Positions 9,247 through 18,457 of a stretch of 64,000 nucleotides of DNA are shown here, piece by piece. The number at the start of each line of letters is the position of its first letter. Within the stretch, counting starts at the first letter, position 1. The notes under the pieces are model-generated. The model did not search any database. It worked only from the letters and a program-made list of their open reading frames with translations, and was not told where the DNA came from. Where the stretch lies: assembly GCF_007860135.1 (NCBI RefSeq), contig NZ_SJPV01000004.1, positions 372,001 to 436,000 of the forward strand, written 5' to 3'. Position numbers and translations under genes: made by a program. This DNA is from Novipirellula artificiosorum (GTDB lineage: Bacteria; Planctomycetota; Planctomycetia; Pirellulales; Pirellulaceae).

Positions 9247-10932
9247 ATGATCACTCAAGTAAACGGAATCGCCCCCGCCCTGACAGCCCTTCAACTTCGC
9301 CAAGTCGCCGATTCGCTTCGCGATCGGTCGGAGCTCGGCACGCTTGCGGTTCAGTGGGACTTTGACAGTGGTGTCGCCTTGCTGGCCGAAACAGCACGTG
9401 TGCTTGGCCTCGAATGGCTCGACGTGGAAGAAATCGAGGTCGATCCGACGGCGCTTGATGGCTTCCCACTCAAGATGATCCACCGCTACGAGGTCTTTCC
9501 ACTGGAAAAATCAGACGGTTGGATTCGCTTGGCCGTGAGCAACCCGTTTGCCTTTGGCGCGTTCGACACCGTTGCAACCGCGTTGTCGCTTGAGGTTCGG
9601 CCCGTCGTCGCGACTCCAGAAACCGTTCGCCAGTTGATCAAACAGCATTTGGGCGTCGGAGCGGAAACGATCGATGGCTTGATCGCGATGCAGAAGCAGC
9701 AGAGCGGCGACGTTCAGATGCTTGAGGAGATCCAGACCGATGGTTCCGAGGATGCGGAAGCTGCGACGCAAGCTTCGGTGGTGCGGCTCGTCAATGAAAT
9801 CCTCAGCGAAGCGATCGAAGCTCGGGCGAGTGACATTCATATCGAGGCTCAAGAAGCCCGCTTGAAGCTCCGCTACCGCATCGACGGGGTGCTGCAGCCT
9901 CAGAGTGTGCCTCAAGAAATGAACCAATTTCAGGCGGCGATTGTGAGTCGTTTGAAGATCATGGCTAAGATGAACATCGCCGAAAAGCGAGTTCCTCAAG
10001 ATGGTCGAATCAAGTTGCGAGTTGCCGGACGCGAAGTCGATTTGCGTGTCTCGATCATCCCCATGCTGCATGGCGAAGGTGTCGTGATGCGGGTGCTCGA
10101 CAAATCAAACTTAAGCCTTTCGCTGCGTCAAATCGGAATGCCCGAAGCCACGTACCAAACGTACCAGAAGTTGATCCGAATGCCTCACGGGATCGTGTTG
10201 GTCACAGGGCCGACGGGATCGGGCAAAACAACGACGCTTTACAGTTCCTTGAATGAGATCAAGTCGGAAGACACCAAGATCATCACGACCGAAGATCCGA
10301 TCGAGTACCAACTGGATGGGATCAACCAAATTCAGGTACAGCAGAAGGTCGGGCTGTCGTTTGCGGCATGTTTGCGAGCCATTTTGCGTCACGATCCGGA
10401 CGTCGTGCTGATCGGTGAAATCCGCGACTTGGAAACGGCCGAAAACGCAACCCAGGCATCCTTGACCGGTCACATGGTCTTCAGCACGCTTCACACCAAC
10501 GACGCAGCGGGTTCGTTCATGCGATTGTGTGATATGGGCGTCGAACCGTTTTTGGTCGCCAGCACGCTTGAAGGTGTCATGGCTCAGCGACTGGTCCGTC
10601 GGCTATGCCCAAGTTGTCGTGAAGCCTACACGCCACGCAAAGAAGATCTACCGGATGACTTTCCGCTAGACAAACTCAATGGGCCACTCTATTTGCCACA
10701 GGGGTGTGACCAATGCCGGGGTACCGGATACCGAGGCCGGATGGGAATCTATGAATTATTGGTGACCAACGACAAGATCCGCGATTTGGCTACCCAACGG
10801 GCAGCATCCAATTTGATCAAAGCGGCAGCCATCGAGGCGGGGATGGAAACGCTGAGAGACGATGGTTGGACAAAGGCATGTGATGGATTGACCACGGTCG
10901 AAGAGGTGCTCCGCGTCACCAAGGCGGACTGA
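9247..10932 (+). CDS. gspE: Type II secretion / type IV pilus assembly ATPase GspE
   Basis: A 561-residue cytoplasmic hexameric ATPase that powers pseudopilus assembly. The N-terminal third is the GspE_N/MshEN type. The Walker A loop GPTGSGKT starts at residue 321, followed by the Asp-box region with TTEDPIEYQLDGINQ and a Walker B segment DVVLIGEIRD near residue 385. A tetracysteine zinc motif is present (CPSC at about 454-457 and CDQC at about 487-490), as in GspE/PilB and unlike PilT. The length is normal for the family. The start ATG at 9247 gives the complete N domain. The gspF gene begins four bases after the stop. GspE and PilB cannot be separated firmly by sequence alone, but the neighbouring gspG-K genes favour the GspE name. 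Confidence 0.95.
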   Translation: MITQVNGIAPALTALQLRQVADSLRDRSELGTLAVQWDFDSGVALLAETARVLGLEWLDVEEIEVDPTALDGFPLKMIHRYEVFPLEKSDGWIRLAVSNPFAFGAFDTVATALSLEVRPVVATPETVRQLIKQHLGVGAETIDGLIAMQKQQSGDVQMLEEIQTDGSEDAEAATQASVVRLVNEILSEAIEARASDIHIEAQEARLKLRYRIDGVLQPQSVPQEMNQFQAAIVSRLKIMAKMNIAEKRVPQDGRIKLRVAGREVDLRVSIIPMLHGEGVVMRVLDKSNLSLSLRQIGMPEATYQTYQKLIRMPHGIVLVTGPTGSGKTTTLYSSLNEIKSEDTKIITTEDPIEYQLDGINQIQVQQKVGLSFAACLRAILRHDPDVVLIGEIRDLETAENATQASLTGHMVFSTLHTNDAAGSFMRLCDMGVEPFLVASTLEGVMAQRLVRRLCPSCREAYTPRKEDLPDDFPLDKLNGPLYLPQGCDQCRGTGYRGRMGIYELLVTNDKIRDLATQRAASNLIKAAAIEAGMETLRDDGWTKACDGLTTVEEVLRVTKAD

Positions 10933-10936
10933 CGAA

Positions 10937-12157
10937 ATGCCTGACTTTGCCTACGTTGCAAAAACCGCGACCGGAGAACGGCGAGAGGGAAAGATCGCTG
11001 CGCAAACGCGTCGGGCTGCGATGCAGCGTTTGCGACAACAAACGCTTTACCCGGTCAGCGTCTCGGATATCAAGCCCTCGATCGGTTCGGCCGGTTCGCT
11101 GCAATTGCCGCAGCGCATTAAGAAGGAACAGATCGCTGACCTATGCACGCAGCTGGCGGACCTGTTGAACAACGGTGTTCCGATGCTCGAGGCGCTGTCC
11201 ATCCTCGGTGATGTGACGATTCATCCGCGGTTGAAAACGGCGATGGGCCGCATTCACGATGCGGTGGCCGAAGGAGCCACGCTTGATCAAGCAATGTCCG
11301 CGGAGCCTGCGATTTTCTCGGAATTGACGCTCAGCATGGTGCGTGCTGGCCAAGAAGGTGCATTCTTGGAAGAGTCGCTGCAACGGACGAGCGTCTTCCT
11401 GTGCAAACAAGACGAAATGCGATCCAAGATCATTGGCGCTTTGGCATACCCGATTGTCCTGGGGGTGGTCGGTACGCTGATCACGTCCTTGATGATGGTG
11501 TTCTTGGTGCCGAAGTTCCAGCCCTTTTTCGATCGGCTCGAAGCGACGGGATCGGGGTTGCCGATGATTACCGTTCTATTGTTGGCGGTTAGCCACACGC
11601 TGATGAATTACGGTTTACTGTTGCCGATTCCGATTGCGGCGATTGTGATTGGGGTTAAAAAGTACATTGCGACCGACCGTGGCCGGATGAACTGGGACAC
11701 ATGGAAATTGAAGATCCCTGTGATGGGTGACATCTTCCACGATGCAGCGGTTTCTCGCGCTTGCCGCGTGCTTGGAACGTTGTTGAGGAATGGGGTGCCG
11801 CTGTTGAAGTCGCTGAAGATCAGTAGCGAATCGACTGGCAATCGGCTGCTGGAACAGGCGATGTTGAAATCGGCTGAAAATGTAACCACCGGAGATACGC
11901 TGGCCAAACCGTTGGCGGCCAGTGGTTTGATCCCACCGCAAATCATGGCGATGATTCGTATCGCTGAAGAGTCCAACACACTGGATGATGTGTTAGTCAA
12001 AATCGCTGACCGAATCGACAACAAGGTCGAGCGACAATTGGAAGTGATGGTTCGCATGATCGAGCCATTGATGTTAGTCCTGATCGGTACCATGGTCATG
12101 TTTGTGATCGTAGGCGTTCTACTGCCGGTCTTTGATTTGAATTCAACCGTTAACTAA
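10937..12157 (+). CDS. gspF: Type II secretion inner-membrane platform protein GspF
   Basis: A 406-residue polytopic inner-membrane protein that anchors the GspE ATPase and the pseudopilus base. It starts PDFAYVAKTATGERREG, the usual GspF/PilC opening, and carries two T2SSF domains (about residues 65-190 and 270-395), each ending in hydrophobic helices; the repeat motif LADLLNNGVPMLEAL in the first half is mirrored by LGTLLRNGVPLLKSL in the second. The final helix is followed by LPVFDLNSTV. Length and layout are standard. It is translated four bases after gspE and 18 bases before gspG. Confidence 0.95.
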   Translation: MPDFAYVAKTATGERREGKIAAQTRRAAMQRLRQQTLYPVSVSDIKPSIGSAGSLQLPQRIKKEQIADLCTQLADLLNNGVPMLEALSILGDVTIHPRLKTAMGRIHDAVAEGATLDQAMSAEPAIFSELTLSMVRAGQEGAFLEESLQRTSVFLCKQDEMRSKIIGALAYPIVLGVVGTLITSLMMVFLVPKFQPFFDRLEATGSGLPMITVLLLAVSHTLMNYGLLLPIPIAAIVIGVKKYIATDRGRMNWDTWKLKIPVMGDIFHDAAVSRACRVLGTLLRNGVPLLKSLKISSESTGNRLLEQAMLKSAENVTTGDTLAKPLAASGLIPPQIMAMIRIAEESNTLDDVLVKIADRIDNKVERQLEVMVRMIEPLMLVLIGTMVMFVIVGVLLPVFDLNSTVN

Positions 12158-12175
12158 ATGTAAAAGGGGAAAACG

Positions 12176-12676
12176 ATGAAACGCAAACGCAAACGCAGTG
12201 GTTTTACGCTGCTCGAATTGATGATCGTGTTGATCATTTTGGTCGGTTTGATCGCGATGGTCGGTCCGCGCTTGTTAGGCTCGCAACAGAAAGCCGACAT
12301 TCGCACTGCTGAGGTTCAAATTGGGAACTTGGCATCCGCGTTAAAAATGTACGTGGTGGATATGAAAGTGTTTCCCGCCACCGAAGATGGATTGGAAGCA
12401 CTGTTGAAAGCGCCCGATGACGAGCGATTGGCTCGAAAATGGGCGGGCCCGTACCTCGATGGCAGCAAGTTGCCGATCGATCCCTGGGGCAACGATTTCG
12501 TCTATGAATACGACGTTGCCGAAGGGAGTAGCGATACCGAGCGTCCCGATTTTCCGCGTATCTCTTCCGCCGGGCCCGATGCTCAAGCCGGTACCGATGA
12601 CGACATCGCCAACCGCCCCGCAGACGGTGATGAAGAAACCACGGAAACGATGGAGATGGAAACAACCACGTTGTAA
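12176..12676 (+). CDS. gspG: Major pseudopilin GspG
   Basis: A 166-residue type IV pilin-like protein forming the pseudopilus shaft. The basic leader KRKRKRSG is followed by FTLLELM, so prepilin peptidase would cut after Gly9, leaving Phe1 and the conserved Glu5. A single hydrophobic helix follows. The body has the GspG hallmark DPWGNDFVYEY and the C-terminal calcium-site type motif SAGPDAQAGTDDD. An additional acidic Thr/Glu-rich tail of about 20 residues extends past it. A good ribosome-binding site (AGGGG, seven bases upstream) fits with a highly expressed major subunit. No prepilin peptidase gene is in the window. Confidence 0.95.
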   Translation: MKRKRKRSGFTLLELMIVLIILVGLIAMVGPRLLGSQQKADIRTAEVQIGNLASALKMYVVDMKVFPATEDGLEALLKAPDDERLARKWAGPYLDGSKLPIDPWGNDFVYEYDVAEGSSDTERPDFPRISSAGPDAQAGTDDDIANRPADGDEETTETMEMETTTL

Positions 12677-12718
12677 GTCCGCCGCAGGGCTGACGTCCCG
12701 CAATCGATCGGAGCAGCT

Positions 12719-13537
12719 TTGAACCAGCGAAGAATTTCGAATCGTCTCGCTTTTTCGCTGCTCGAATTGTTGATCGTGCTGGCGATCATGGTTGCCTTGG
12801 CAGCCGTGGCGTGGCCCAGTTTACGCCGGCCCATGGCCGATAGCACGGTTCACCAGGCCGCCGCTGCGCTGCGCGATCAAATTTCGTCCTGTCGACAAGC
12901 CGCGGCGATGCATGGACAGCCGCGATTGATGCGTTTCGAGTCGGGGCAATCGTCGGTCCGTTGGGGGACCTGGACCGATCTGATCGCCGAGCAACTCCGC
13001 GATGCCTCCTCGCTCGAAGCCTCCCCCCTCGATGCCTCGACACTCAGCGCTGCCAACAATGGCGAAGAGAGTCTCGATGATGCGTCGGTGACGGGGGGAC
13101 TCTGGGAGTTGCCGATTGATGTCGTCATCGATGACGTTCAACTGGACACACAGACGTATGAAACGCCCGAGTCCTTACCGCTGACGGGGCTCAGCGAAGC
13201 GGTAACGCAAGCATCCGAAGACGAATCCTTTGAATGGGGGGATGCTGCCCAGTCAACCGATCCGCTTGATGAGAATCCAACCTCTTGGTACCTCCCCTTT
13301 CTGCCTAACGGCCAAACTCGCGATGCCGTGATCGTCTTGCGGGATGTTGTGTCCGGTAGCCGCGTTGCACTCGAAATCGATGCCGTAACCGGAATGATGC
13401 GAACCTCGCGCATGAGTTCAATCGAGCCTGATCCGGCGACCGATTTCGCGAGTGCACCACCGAGCGATTTCTCGGCGGAAGACGTCTCAAGTTCCGCAGA
13501 CGCTTCAGACTTGATCGACTGGGAGCCATCCGAATGA
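12719..13537 (+). CDS. gspH: Minor pseudopilin GspH-like
   Basis: A 272-residue pilin-like protein. Translation appears to begin at a TTG (12719), giving a ten-residue basic leader and then FSLLELLIVLAIM with Glu at position 5. The residue before the cut is Ala rather than the usual Gly. The stretch after the helix (CRQAAAMHGQPRLMRFESG) matches the GspH/FimT pattern. The length is well above the usual 160-200 because of a Ser/Asp/Glu-rich middle (about residues 95-160) and an acidic tail. The stop overlaps the gspI start by four bases (ATGA). The start codon is the least certain part. Confidence 0.85.
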   Translation: MNQRRISNRLAFSLLELLIVLAIMVALAAVAWPSLRRPMADSTVHQAAAALRDQISSCRQAAAMHGQPRLMRFESGQSSVRWGTWTDLIAEQLRDASSLEASPLDASTLSAANNGEESLDDASVTGGLWELPIDVVIDDVQLDTQTYETPESLPLTGLSEAVTQASEDESFEWGDAAQSTDPLDENPTSWYLPFLPNGQTRDAVIVLRDVVSGSRVALEIDAVTGMMRTSRMSSIEPDPATDFASAPPSDFSAEDVSSSADASDLIDWEPSE

Positions 13538-14070
13538 AGATCCTATCGAGGCGACGCCACGGCTTTTCCCTAATGGAGATGATCATTGCCACGGCGATGC
13601 TTGCTGGAAGCGGCGCGGCATTGTTCGCATTAGTGGGACAAGCGAGCCGTTTGGCTCGGACGGCAGAGGAGCGAACGGTGGCGTTACAACTCGCTCAAAC
13701 GGTGATGGACGAGTTCTTGGCGATGCCGAGCGAATCCGAAACGGAGACGGAAGGAACGTTCGAGTCAGACCCTCGCTGGTCCTATCGAATGGAACAAACC
13801 GAAGTCACCCTCACGCGTGAGGACGCCGGAAGTGAAGATACCTCCAGCCCCATGCGAGTGGTCGTGGCCATTTATCGAGCCAATGACGGGGGAACCCAAA
13901 ACGTCGATTCGGCCATCGTACGCTTGGTTCGTTGGATCCGACCGGCGAGAACGAATTCGGTGATGCCCGCTGAGGAGGAATCGTCGATGCCCCCCAAGCC
14001 AGAAGGTTCTGAACCTGCGGTGCCAGAAGGCCCAGAGATGCAAGGACTTGAACCGGAGTCAATGGAATGA
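13534..14070 (+). CDS. gspI: Minor pseudopilin GspI
   Basis: A 178-residue pilin-like protein that starts the pseudopilus tip complex. The leader MKILSRRRHG is cut before FSLMEMIIATAML, with Glu5 present. The following segment, including ERTVALQLAQTVMDE, matches the GspI family (A-x-x-L-A-x-x-x-x-D-E). The C-terminus is an extra Pro/Glu-rich tail of about 35 residues, as in the other minor pseudopilins here. The gene overlaps gspH and gspJ by four bases each, so it is translationally coupled. Confidence 0.9.
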   Translation: MKILSRRRHGFSLMEMIIATAMLAGSGAALFALVGQASRLARTAEERTVALQLAQTVMDEFLAMPSESETETEGTFESDPRWSYRMEQTEVTLTREDAGSEDTSSPMRVVVAIYRANDGGTQNVDSAIVRLVRWIRPARTNSVMPAEEESSMPPKPEGSEPAVPEGPEMQGLEPESME

Positions 14071-15083
14071 TCTGGCGGCAACACAGACGAATGCGTCAGC
14101 TCAGAGGAATGTGGAGCGATCGCAGCGGATACACGGTGTTGGAATTGATGATTTCGCTTGCACTGCTGGCGACACTGTTGACGGTGGCCTGGTCGATATT
14201 GGGATCGTACCGTGACGCCGAACAACGCGGCTGGAACCAAGCCTATCAAATGCAGATGATCCGAGTCACTCGAAGTTGGCTTGAATCGGATGCTGCACAC
14301 TTGATGGAACCCCGCAGCCAGCCAAGTTCTTTGAGCAAGGAGGCGGCCCCCTTCTCGTTGCAACCGTTCAAAGGCGACGAACAAGGATTCGAGGTCGATT
14401 TCGTTCCTTCGGTTGATCCGTTGCTATGGCTTGAAGCTATCACTCAGACGGCGGAACCTTTGTCGTCAACCACGCAGGCGATGGATGTGCAAACGCAAAA
14501 CAGGGCGAGCTCCCTCGATCCCATTGCCGTGCATCACCTGCGTTACAAATTGGTTGCGGAGGCATCCTCCGACACCGAGGAGGAACGATACGCTCTCGAG
14601 CGACAACGGAGTCCGATCGATCGGTGGTCGAATGCGTCGACCTCGTCCCGATCCGAAGAGTTGCTCACGACGGAAGACCTTTATCGGCTCTCCGATGATG
14701 AGTCGCTTGAAGACCCTGCTGCGCCGAGGAAGCTTGCTGCAATGAAGATTCGAAACATGGTGACACCTCGTTTTCGCTATTCCGATGGTCAGTCCTGGAC
14801 CTCGAACTGGGACAGCCAACTGAAGGGACGCTTGCCGCGAGCGATTGAGTTGAGTTTCGATCTGCCATCGGCTGCTACCATGAAACAATCGTCTGAACCA
14901 AAGTCCGAGGAGACGGAAGCCTTTGTTGCCGAGGACTTCGCCAGCAGCGAATCCGCGAGTGAATTGGCCTTGGCCGCTGAGCCAACCGCCACGCTAAGCG
15001 AAGACGACGAGGCGCTTGATCGCGACGTGCGAATCGTCGTTTTGGTGCCCGGCAGCGATGGAGGAGGCCGCAATGATCCGTAG
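14067..15083 (+). CDS. gspJ: Minor pseudopilin GspJ-like
   Basis: A 338-residue pilin-like protein, long for GspJ (about 200 usual). Cleavage is expected within SDRSG/YTVLELMISLALL, with Tyr1 and Glu5. The leader from the ATG at 14067 is 21 residues; an internal Met (MRQLRG) would give a shorter one. The body has an acidic, low-complexity centre and the GspJ-like segment RFRYSDGQSWTSNWDSQ followed by LPRAIELSFDLP. The C-terminal end VRIVVLVPGS is also family-typical. The 3' end overlaps the start of gspK by 11 bases. Confidence 0.85.
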   Translation: MIWRQHRRMRQLRGMWSDRSGYTVLELMISLALLATLLTVAWSILGSYRDAEQRGWNQAYQMQMIRVTRSWLESDAAHLMEPRSQPSSLSKEAAPFSLQPFKGDEQGFEVDFVPSVDPLLWLEAITQTAEPLSSTTQAMDVQTQNRASSLDPIAVHHLRYKLVAEASSDTEEERYALERQRSPIDRWSNASTSSRSEELLTTEDLYRLSDDESLEDPAAPRKLAAMKIRNMVTPRFRYSDGQSWTSNWDSQLKGRLPRAIELSFDLPSAATMKQSSEPKSEETEAFVAEDFASSESASELALAAEPTATLSEDDEALDRDVRIVVLVPGSDGGGRNDP

Positions 15084-16701
15084 AGCACCCAAGGCAGCGG
15101 ATCGACAAGGCATGGCGTTGCTGGTCGTGATGGTGATTGTTGTACTGGTGGCGTTGGCCGCTTATGGCTTTAACCAACAGATGACCGATACCTACCGCTT
15201 GAGCCAGCTGGAGATCGAACGCGCACAGGCAAGGTTGACGGCGATGAGTGCGGTCGACGCATTGCGTATGGCAATCGAACGACCTCGTGGCCAACGGATG
15301 GGTTGGCATAGGACGGCGATCGATTCGTTTGCAGGGGTACCGCTCGAAGAAGACGCCAGCGTTTATGGCGATGCGGATGCATCCAATTCGGCCTGGTCCT
15401 TCTCGGTCATCGCACCAAGCGACGGTGGGACGACGTCGCTCGATTCCGATCCAGAGAAGGTGCAGTCTTGGCGGTTTGGGCTGACCAATGAATCGGCTAA
15501 ATTGAACTTATCCGTGCTAAGTGACTGGGATCAAGCACAGCCTGGACAAGCCAAGCTAGCCCTGATGAATTTGCCAGGGATGGACGAAACGATGGCCTCG
15601 GCTTTGATGCGAGCGTACGGTATCAGCGATTCGAGCCGGTCGAAGGCGGTGCGATTGAGTGACCGACTGGGTGCAATGGCGACCCAAGGTTCGTCCAGCA
15701 TGGGGCAGCAGGACAGTGATGCGAGCCAAACGGCGAGCCGCTGGGCGATGCTATGGAACGGTGGCGACTGGGATCAGAATTATCAACTGGACTCGCTTGA
15801 GCTCGCGTTGATGGGGCAGGCCACGGTGGAAACGACCGCGGGAATCGATCCCGACCCCCTCCGTTCGTCGTCCAGCGGCGCGGCGCCGCTGGCATGGCGA
15901 GACTACCTGACGTTCGACAGTGGCCAACGCAATGTGAATCTGACGGGCAACCGCCGGATCTTTATCAATGGCAAGGATTTGCAATCGCTGCACCAAGAAC
16001 TGTTGGCGATCTGGCCAGCGGAATGGGCGAATTTCGTGATTGCAGCGAGGCAATTTGGGATCGCTCGCAAACGCGCTGGGGGAAAGCGACGTTCCTCAGC
16101 CTCTGCGGCCGAGTGGACGCCTGATTTGTCGATTCCCGCGTCCACTCGACTTCGCACCAGCTTGGAGCTTGTAGGGGTGACGGTCGAAATTCCGGAATCC
16201 GATGACAAGGTATTGCGGGTTCGAAGCCCATTCACAGATGACTTTGGTGATCCGAGCAACTATCTTAGAGCCTTGGTGGATGACGTGACGACGAACCCGA
16301 GTCCGGTCATCCTCGGCCAAGTTGATGTGATGGATGCGCCTCGCGAGGTATTGCTGGGCATTCCCGGATTGAGCACGGAGACGGTCGGCGAAATTGTCGA
16401 GCGACGTGGATCGCCGGCCGCGACGGACCAATCGCGTGATACAATTGCTTGGTTATTAATCGAAAACGTTGTTGACTTACCCGCCTTACAAAAAATGCAA
16501 CCTTGGATCACCGTTGGAGGTGATTGTTACCACGCCCAAATCGTTGCCTTTCGAGATGCCCTGACGCCTACGTTCCGCTGTACGGTCTCCCTTGATGGGT
16601 GTTCAGCAAGTGTTCCGATGCGAAATTATCGCGAATGGAACGCTTGGGGCCAAGGTTTTTCGATTGACGAATTGCGTGCTGATACGCTGCCCACCGAATA
16701 A
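15073..16701 (+). CDS. gspK: Minor pseudopilin GspK-like
   Basis: A 542-residue protein from the ATG at 15073, which has a strong GGAGGA site eight bases upstream; the frame is open to 15016 but those residues are only the shadow of gspJ. The leader AADRQG precedes MALLVVMVIVVLVALAAYGF. There is no Glu5, which is normal for GspK, the tip pseudopilin. The mid part has the helix-hairpin-helix type segment LALMNLPGMDETMASALMRAYG typical of T2SSK, and a second copy-like stretch near VLLGIPGLSTETVGEIV. It would cap the GspI-J-K tip complex. It is larger than most GspK proteins (about 320-380 residues). Confidence 0.88.
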   Translation: MIRRAPKAADRQGMALLVVMVIVVLVALAAYGFNQQMTDTYRLSQLEIERAQARLTAMSAVDALRMAIERPRGQRMGWHRTAIDSFAGVPLEEDASVYGDADASNSAWSFSVIAPSDGGTTSLDSDPEKVQSWRFGLTNESAKLNLSVLSDWDQAQPGQAKLALMNLPGMDETMASALMRAYGISDSSRSKAVRLSDRLGAMATQGSSSMGQQDSDASQTASRWAMLWNGGDWDQNYQLDSLELALMGQATVETTAGIDPDPLRSSSSGAAPLAWRDYLTFDSGQRNVNLTGNRRIFINGKDLQSLHQELLAIWPAEWANFVIAARQFGIARKRAGGKRRSSASAAEWTPDLSIPASTRLRTSLELVGVTVEIPESDDKVLRVRSPFTDDFGDPSNYLRALVDDVTTNPSPVILGQVDVMDAPREVLLGIPGLSTETVGEIVERRGSPAATDQSRDTIAWLLIENVVDLPALQKMQPWITVGGDCYHAQIVAFRDALTPTFRCTVSLDGCSASVPMRNYREWNAWGQGFSIDELRADTLPTE

Positions 16702-16708
16702 TCTCACC

Positions 16709-18457
16709 ATGCCCATTGCCAACGTCCTACAAAAACTACCATTCCTCGACTCGCTGAGAGGTCCCACCAAACGTGGGCCGGTGTTGTTTGCGTCGTGGGA
16801 TCAAGTCAATGTCTACTTTCTTGTGGTCAAGGAACGCAAAGACACAATCGGCGCAATCGCCTGGGGGACCATCGAACGCGAAGCCGAAAAACCATCGCTC
16901 GAGGTGTTGCATCGGCATTTGAAACAACAACAAATCAGCGCGTCACGTCTCGTTTTGCTGTTGCCCCGAACGGACTTGGAGATGACAACCGTCGAGATCC
17001 CGCCTGCCGAGGAAGGTGAAGTGGCTGCCCTTGTTCGGGCGGAGGTGGAACAACTGATTGGCGACAGCGATCATGATTTGGTCGTTGACTACCGACTGCT
17101 CGACGGCGCAACTCCCTCTCCGATTTTGGCACCGCAAGCAAAGGAACCGGACAAAGACCAGCCCGCCGAAAGTGATCCGGTCACCTCTCGGCCCCACACT
17201 GCGGCGGCGTTCTCATTAGAAGAAGGCGAGCTGAACCAGTGGAAAGAGGCGACAGAGAAGATCGACTTGCAACTCGCTGCATTCACATCGCGACAAACGG
17301 CGCCGCTCGCACAACTTCGCACGAAACGTGTTTTTCGGTCCCCCTTATCGGTGCTGATCGTCGTCTATGAAGGTGAAGTGGAACTGTCGTTTTTTCGTGG
17401 CAACCGCTTAGCTTCGCTGCGAACGTTTCGTGCCGGCAGCCATGATGTCGGATCCCTGACCGATCAAATTCAGACCGAGGTCCAGCGCAGCATTTCGCTG
17501 ATGGACTTCGTCGCGCCCGGCGAACGGCCTGAGCTTTTGGTGCTGGTCCGAAGCCCGCTTGATGCCTCAGAGGATGTGCAGCCCAAGCAAGATGTTAGCG
17601 ACGAATCGTTGTCGTTGTGCGAGTCACTTGATGCGAATCCGGTTTACTTGGCGATGCCGGTTGACTCCAGTAGCAAGCAGGATGACCCAGCGGATTCGCG
17701 TGACGCCGATCCCGTCTTGGTGGCTGCTGCCTATGGATATGCACAGCATCAATTGGCAGTGGATTTGGTACATCCCAAGGTGCCACCCGTGCCACCGAAC
17801 CCAATCCGGCGCTGGGGATCGATCGCAGCCCTTGCCGCAGGCAGTTTGGGGATCGTCTCCTACACCATGATCGCCGACGTGAACGACTTGAAGGGGCAAG
17901 TCAGCGAGCGGAAGTTGGAATTGACCGAAGCGGAGCAAATCGCCGGTAAGATGCAAGAGAAGGCCGATGAGACTCGCTTGGTTCAGCAGTGGCTTGGTGA
18001 TCAGGTCGATTGGCTTGGCCAACTGCAAAAGCTCTCGGGACTGTTTCCCGAAGGCCAACGCGCAAATGTTCGGCGTTTGAGTGCCAATGTGGATGGCACC
18101 ACGGGAGTGTTTGACCTGTCGATCCAAGTGAACGATCCGAATCGCGTCGCCGAACTTGAGAATCGACTCCGCGACGCAAACTTTTCGATTACCAGTAAAC
18201 GCATCAGCGAACAAACCAATAACGAAGAGTATCCATGGCAGTTTGAAGCTCGCATTGCATTCCCCATCGCTCCGCTGGAGGAACGAGAAGAAGAAACCTT
18301 CCTGTTGAACGGCGAATCGGAGAACTTGGGAATGAAGAACGCGGATTCCGAGTTCGCGAAACGCGAAAACTTAGCAGAACCGGACAGCGAGGAAGGCACG
18401 GAAGTGGAGTCGTCAGCAGACGCCATGGTTTCAGAGGTCAGCGAGAACGCCCTATGA
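16709..18457 (+). CDS. gspL: GspL/PilM-like inner-membrane assembly protein
   Basis: A 582-residue protein from the ATG at 16709, seven bases after gspK; the frame is open upstream inside gspK without meaning. The first 350 residues have the actin-like PilM/GspL fold pattern, including LVLLLPRTDLEMTTVEIPP and a later strand LSVLIVVYEGEVELSFFRG. A single transmembrane helix lies near residues 370-390 (IAALAAGSLGIVSYTMI), followed by a coiled coil (VSERKLELTEAEQIAGKM) and a PilN-like periplasmic ferredoxin-like domain, then an acidic tail. It would couple the GspE ATPase to the periplasmic part through GspM. It overlaps the next gene by four bases. Confidence 0.8.
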   Translation: MPIANVLQKLPFLDSLRGPTKRGPVLFASWDQVNVYFLVVKERKDTIGAIAWGTIEREAEKPSLEVLHRHLKQQQISASRLVLLLPRTDLEMTTVEIPPAEEGEVAALVRAEVEQLIGDSDHDLVVDYRLLDGATPSPILAPQAKEPDKDQPAESDPVTSRPHTAAAFSLEEGELNQWKEATEKIDLQLAAFTSRQTAPLAQLRTKRVFRSPLSVLIVVYEGEVELSFFRGNRLASLRTFRAGSHDVGSLTDQIQTEVQRSISLMDFVAPGERPELLVLVRSPLDASEDVQPKQDVSDESLSLCESLDANPVYLAMPVDSSSKQDDPADSRDADPVLVAAAYGYAQHQLAVDLVHPKVPPVPPNPIRRWGSIAALAAGSLGIVSYTMIADVNDLKGQVSERKLELTEAEQIAGKMQEKADETRLVQQWLGDQVDWLGQLQKLSGLFPEGQRANVRRLSANVDGTTGVFDLSIQVNDPNRVAELENRLRDANFSITSKRISEQTNNEEYPWQFEARIAFPIAPLEEREEETFLLNGESENLGMKNADSEFAKRENLAEPDSEEGTEVESSADAMVSEVSENAL

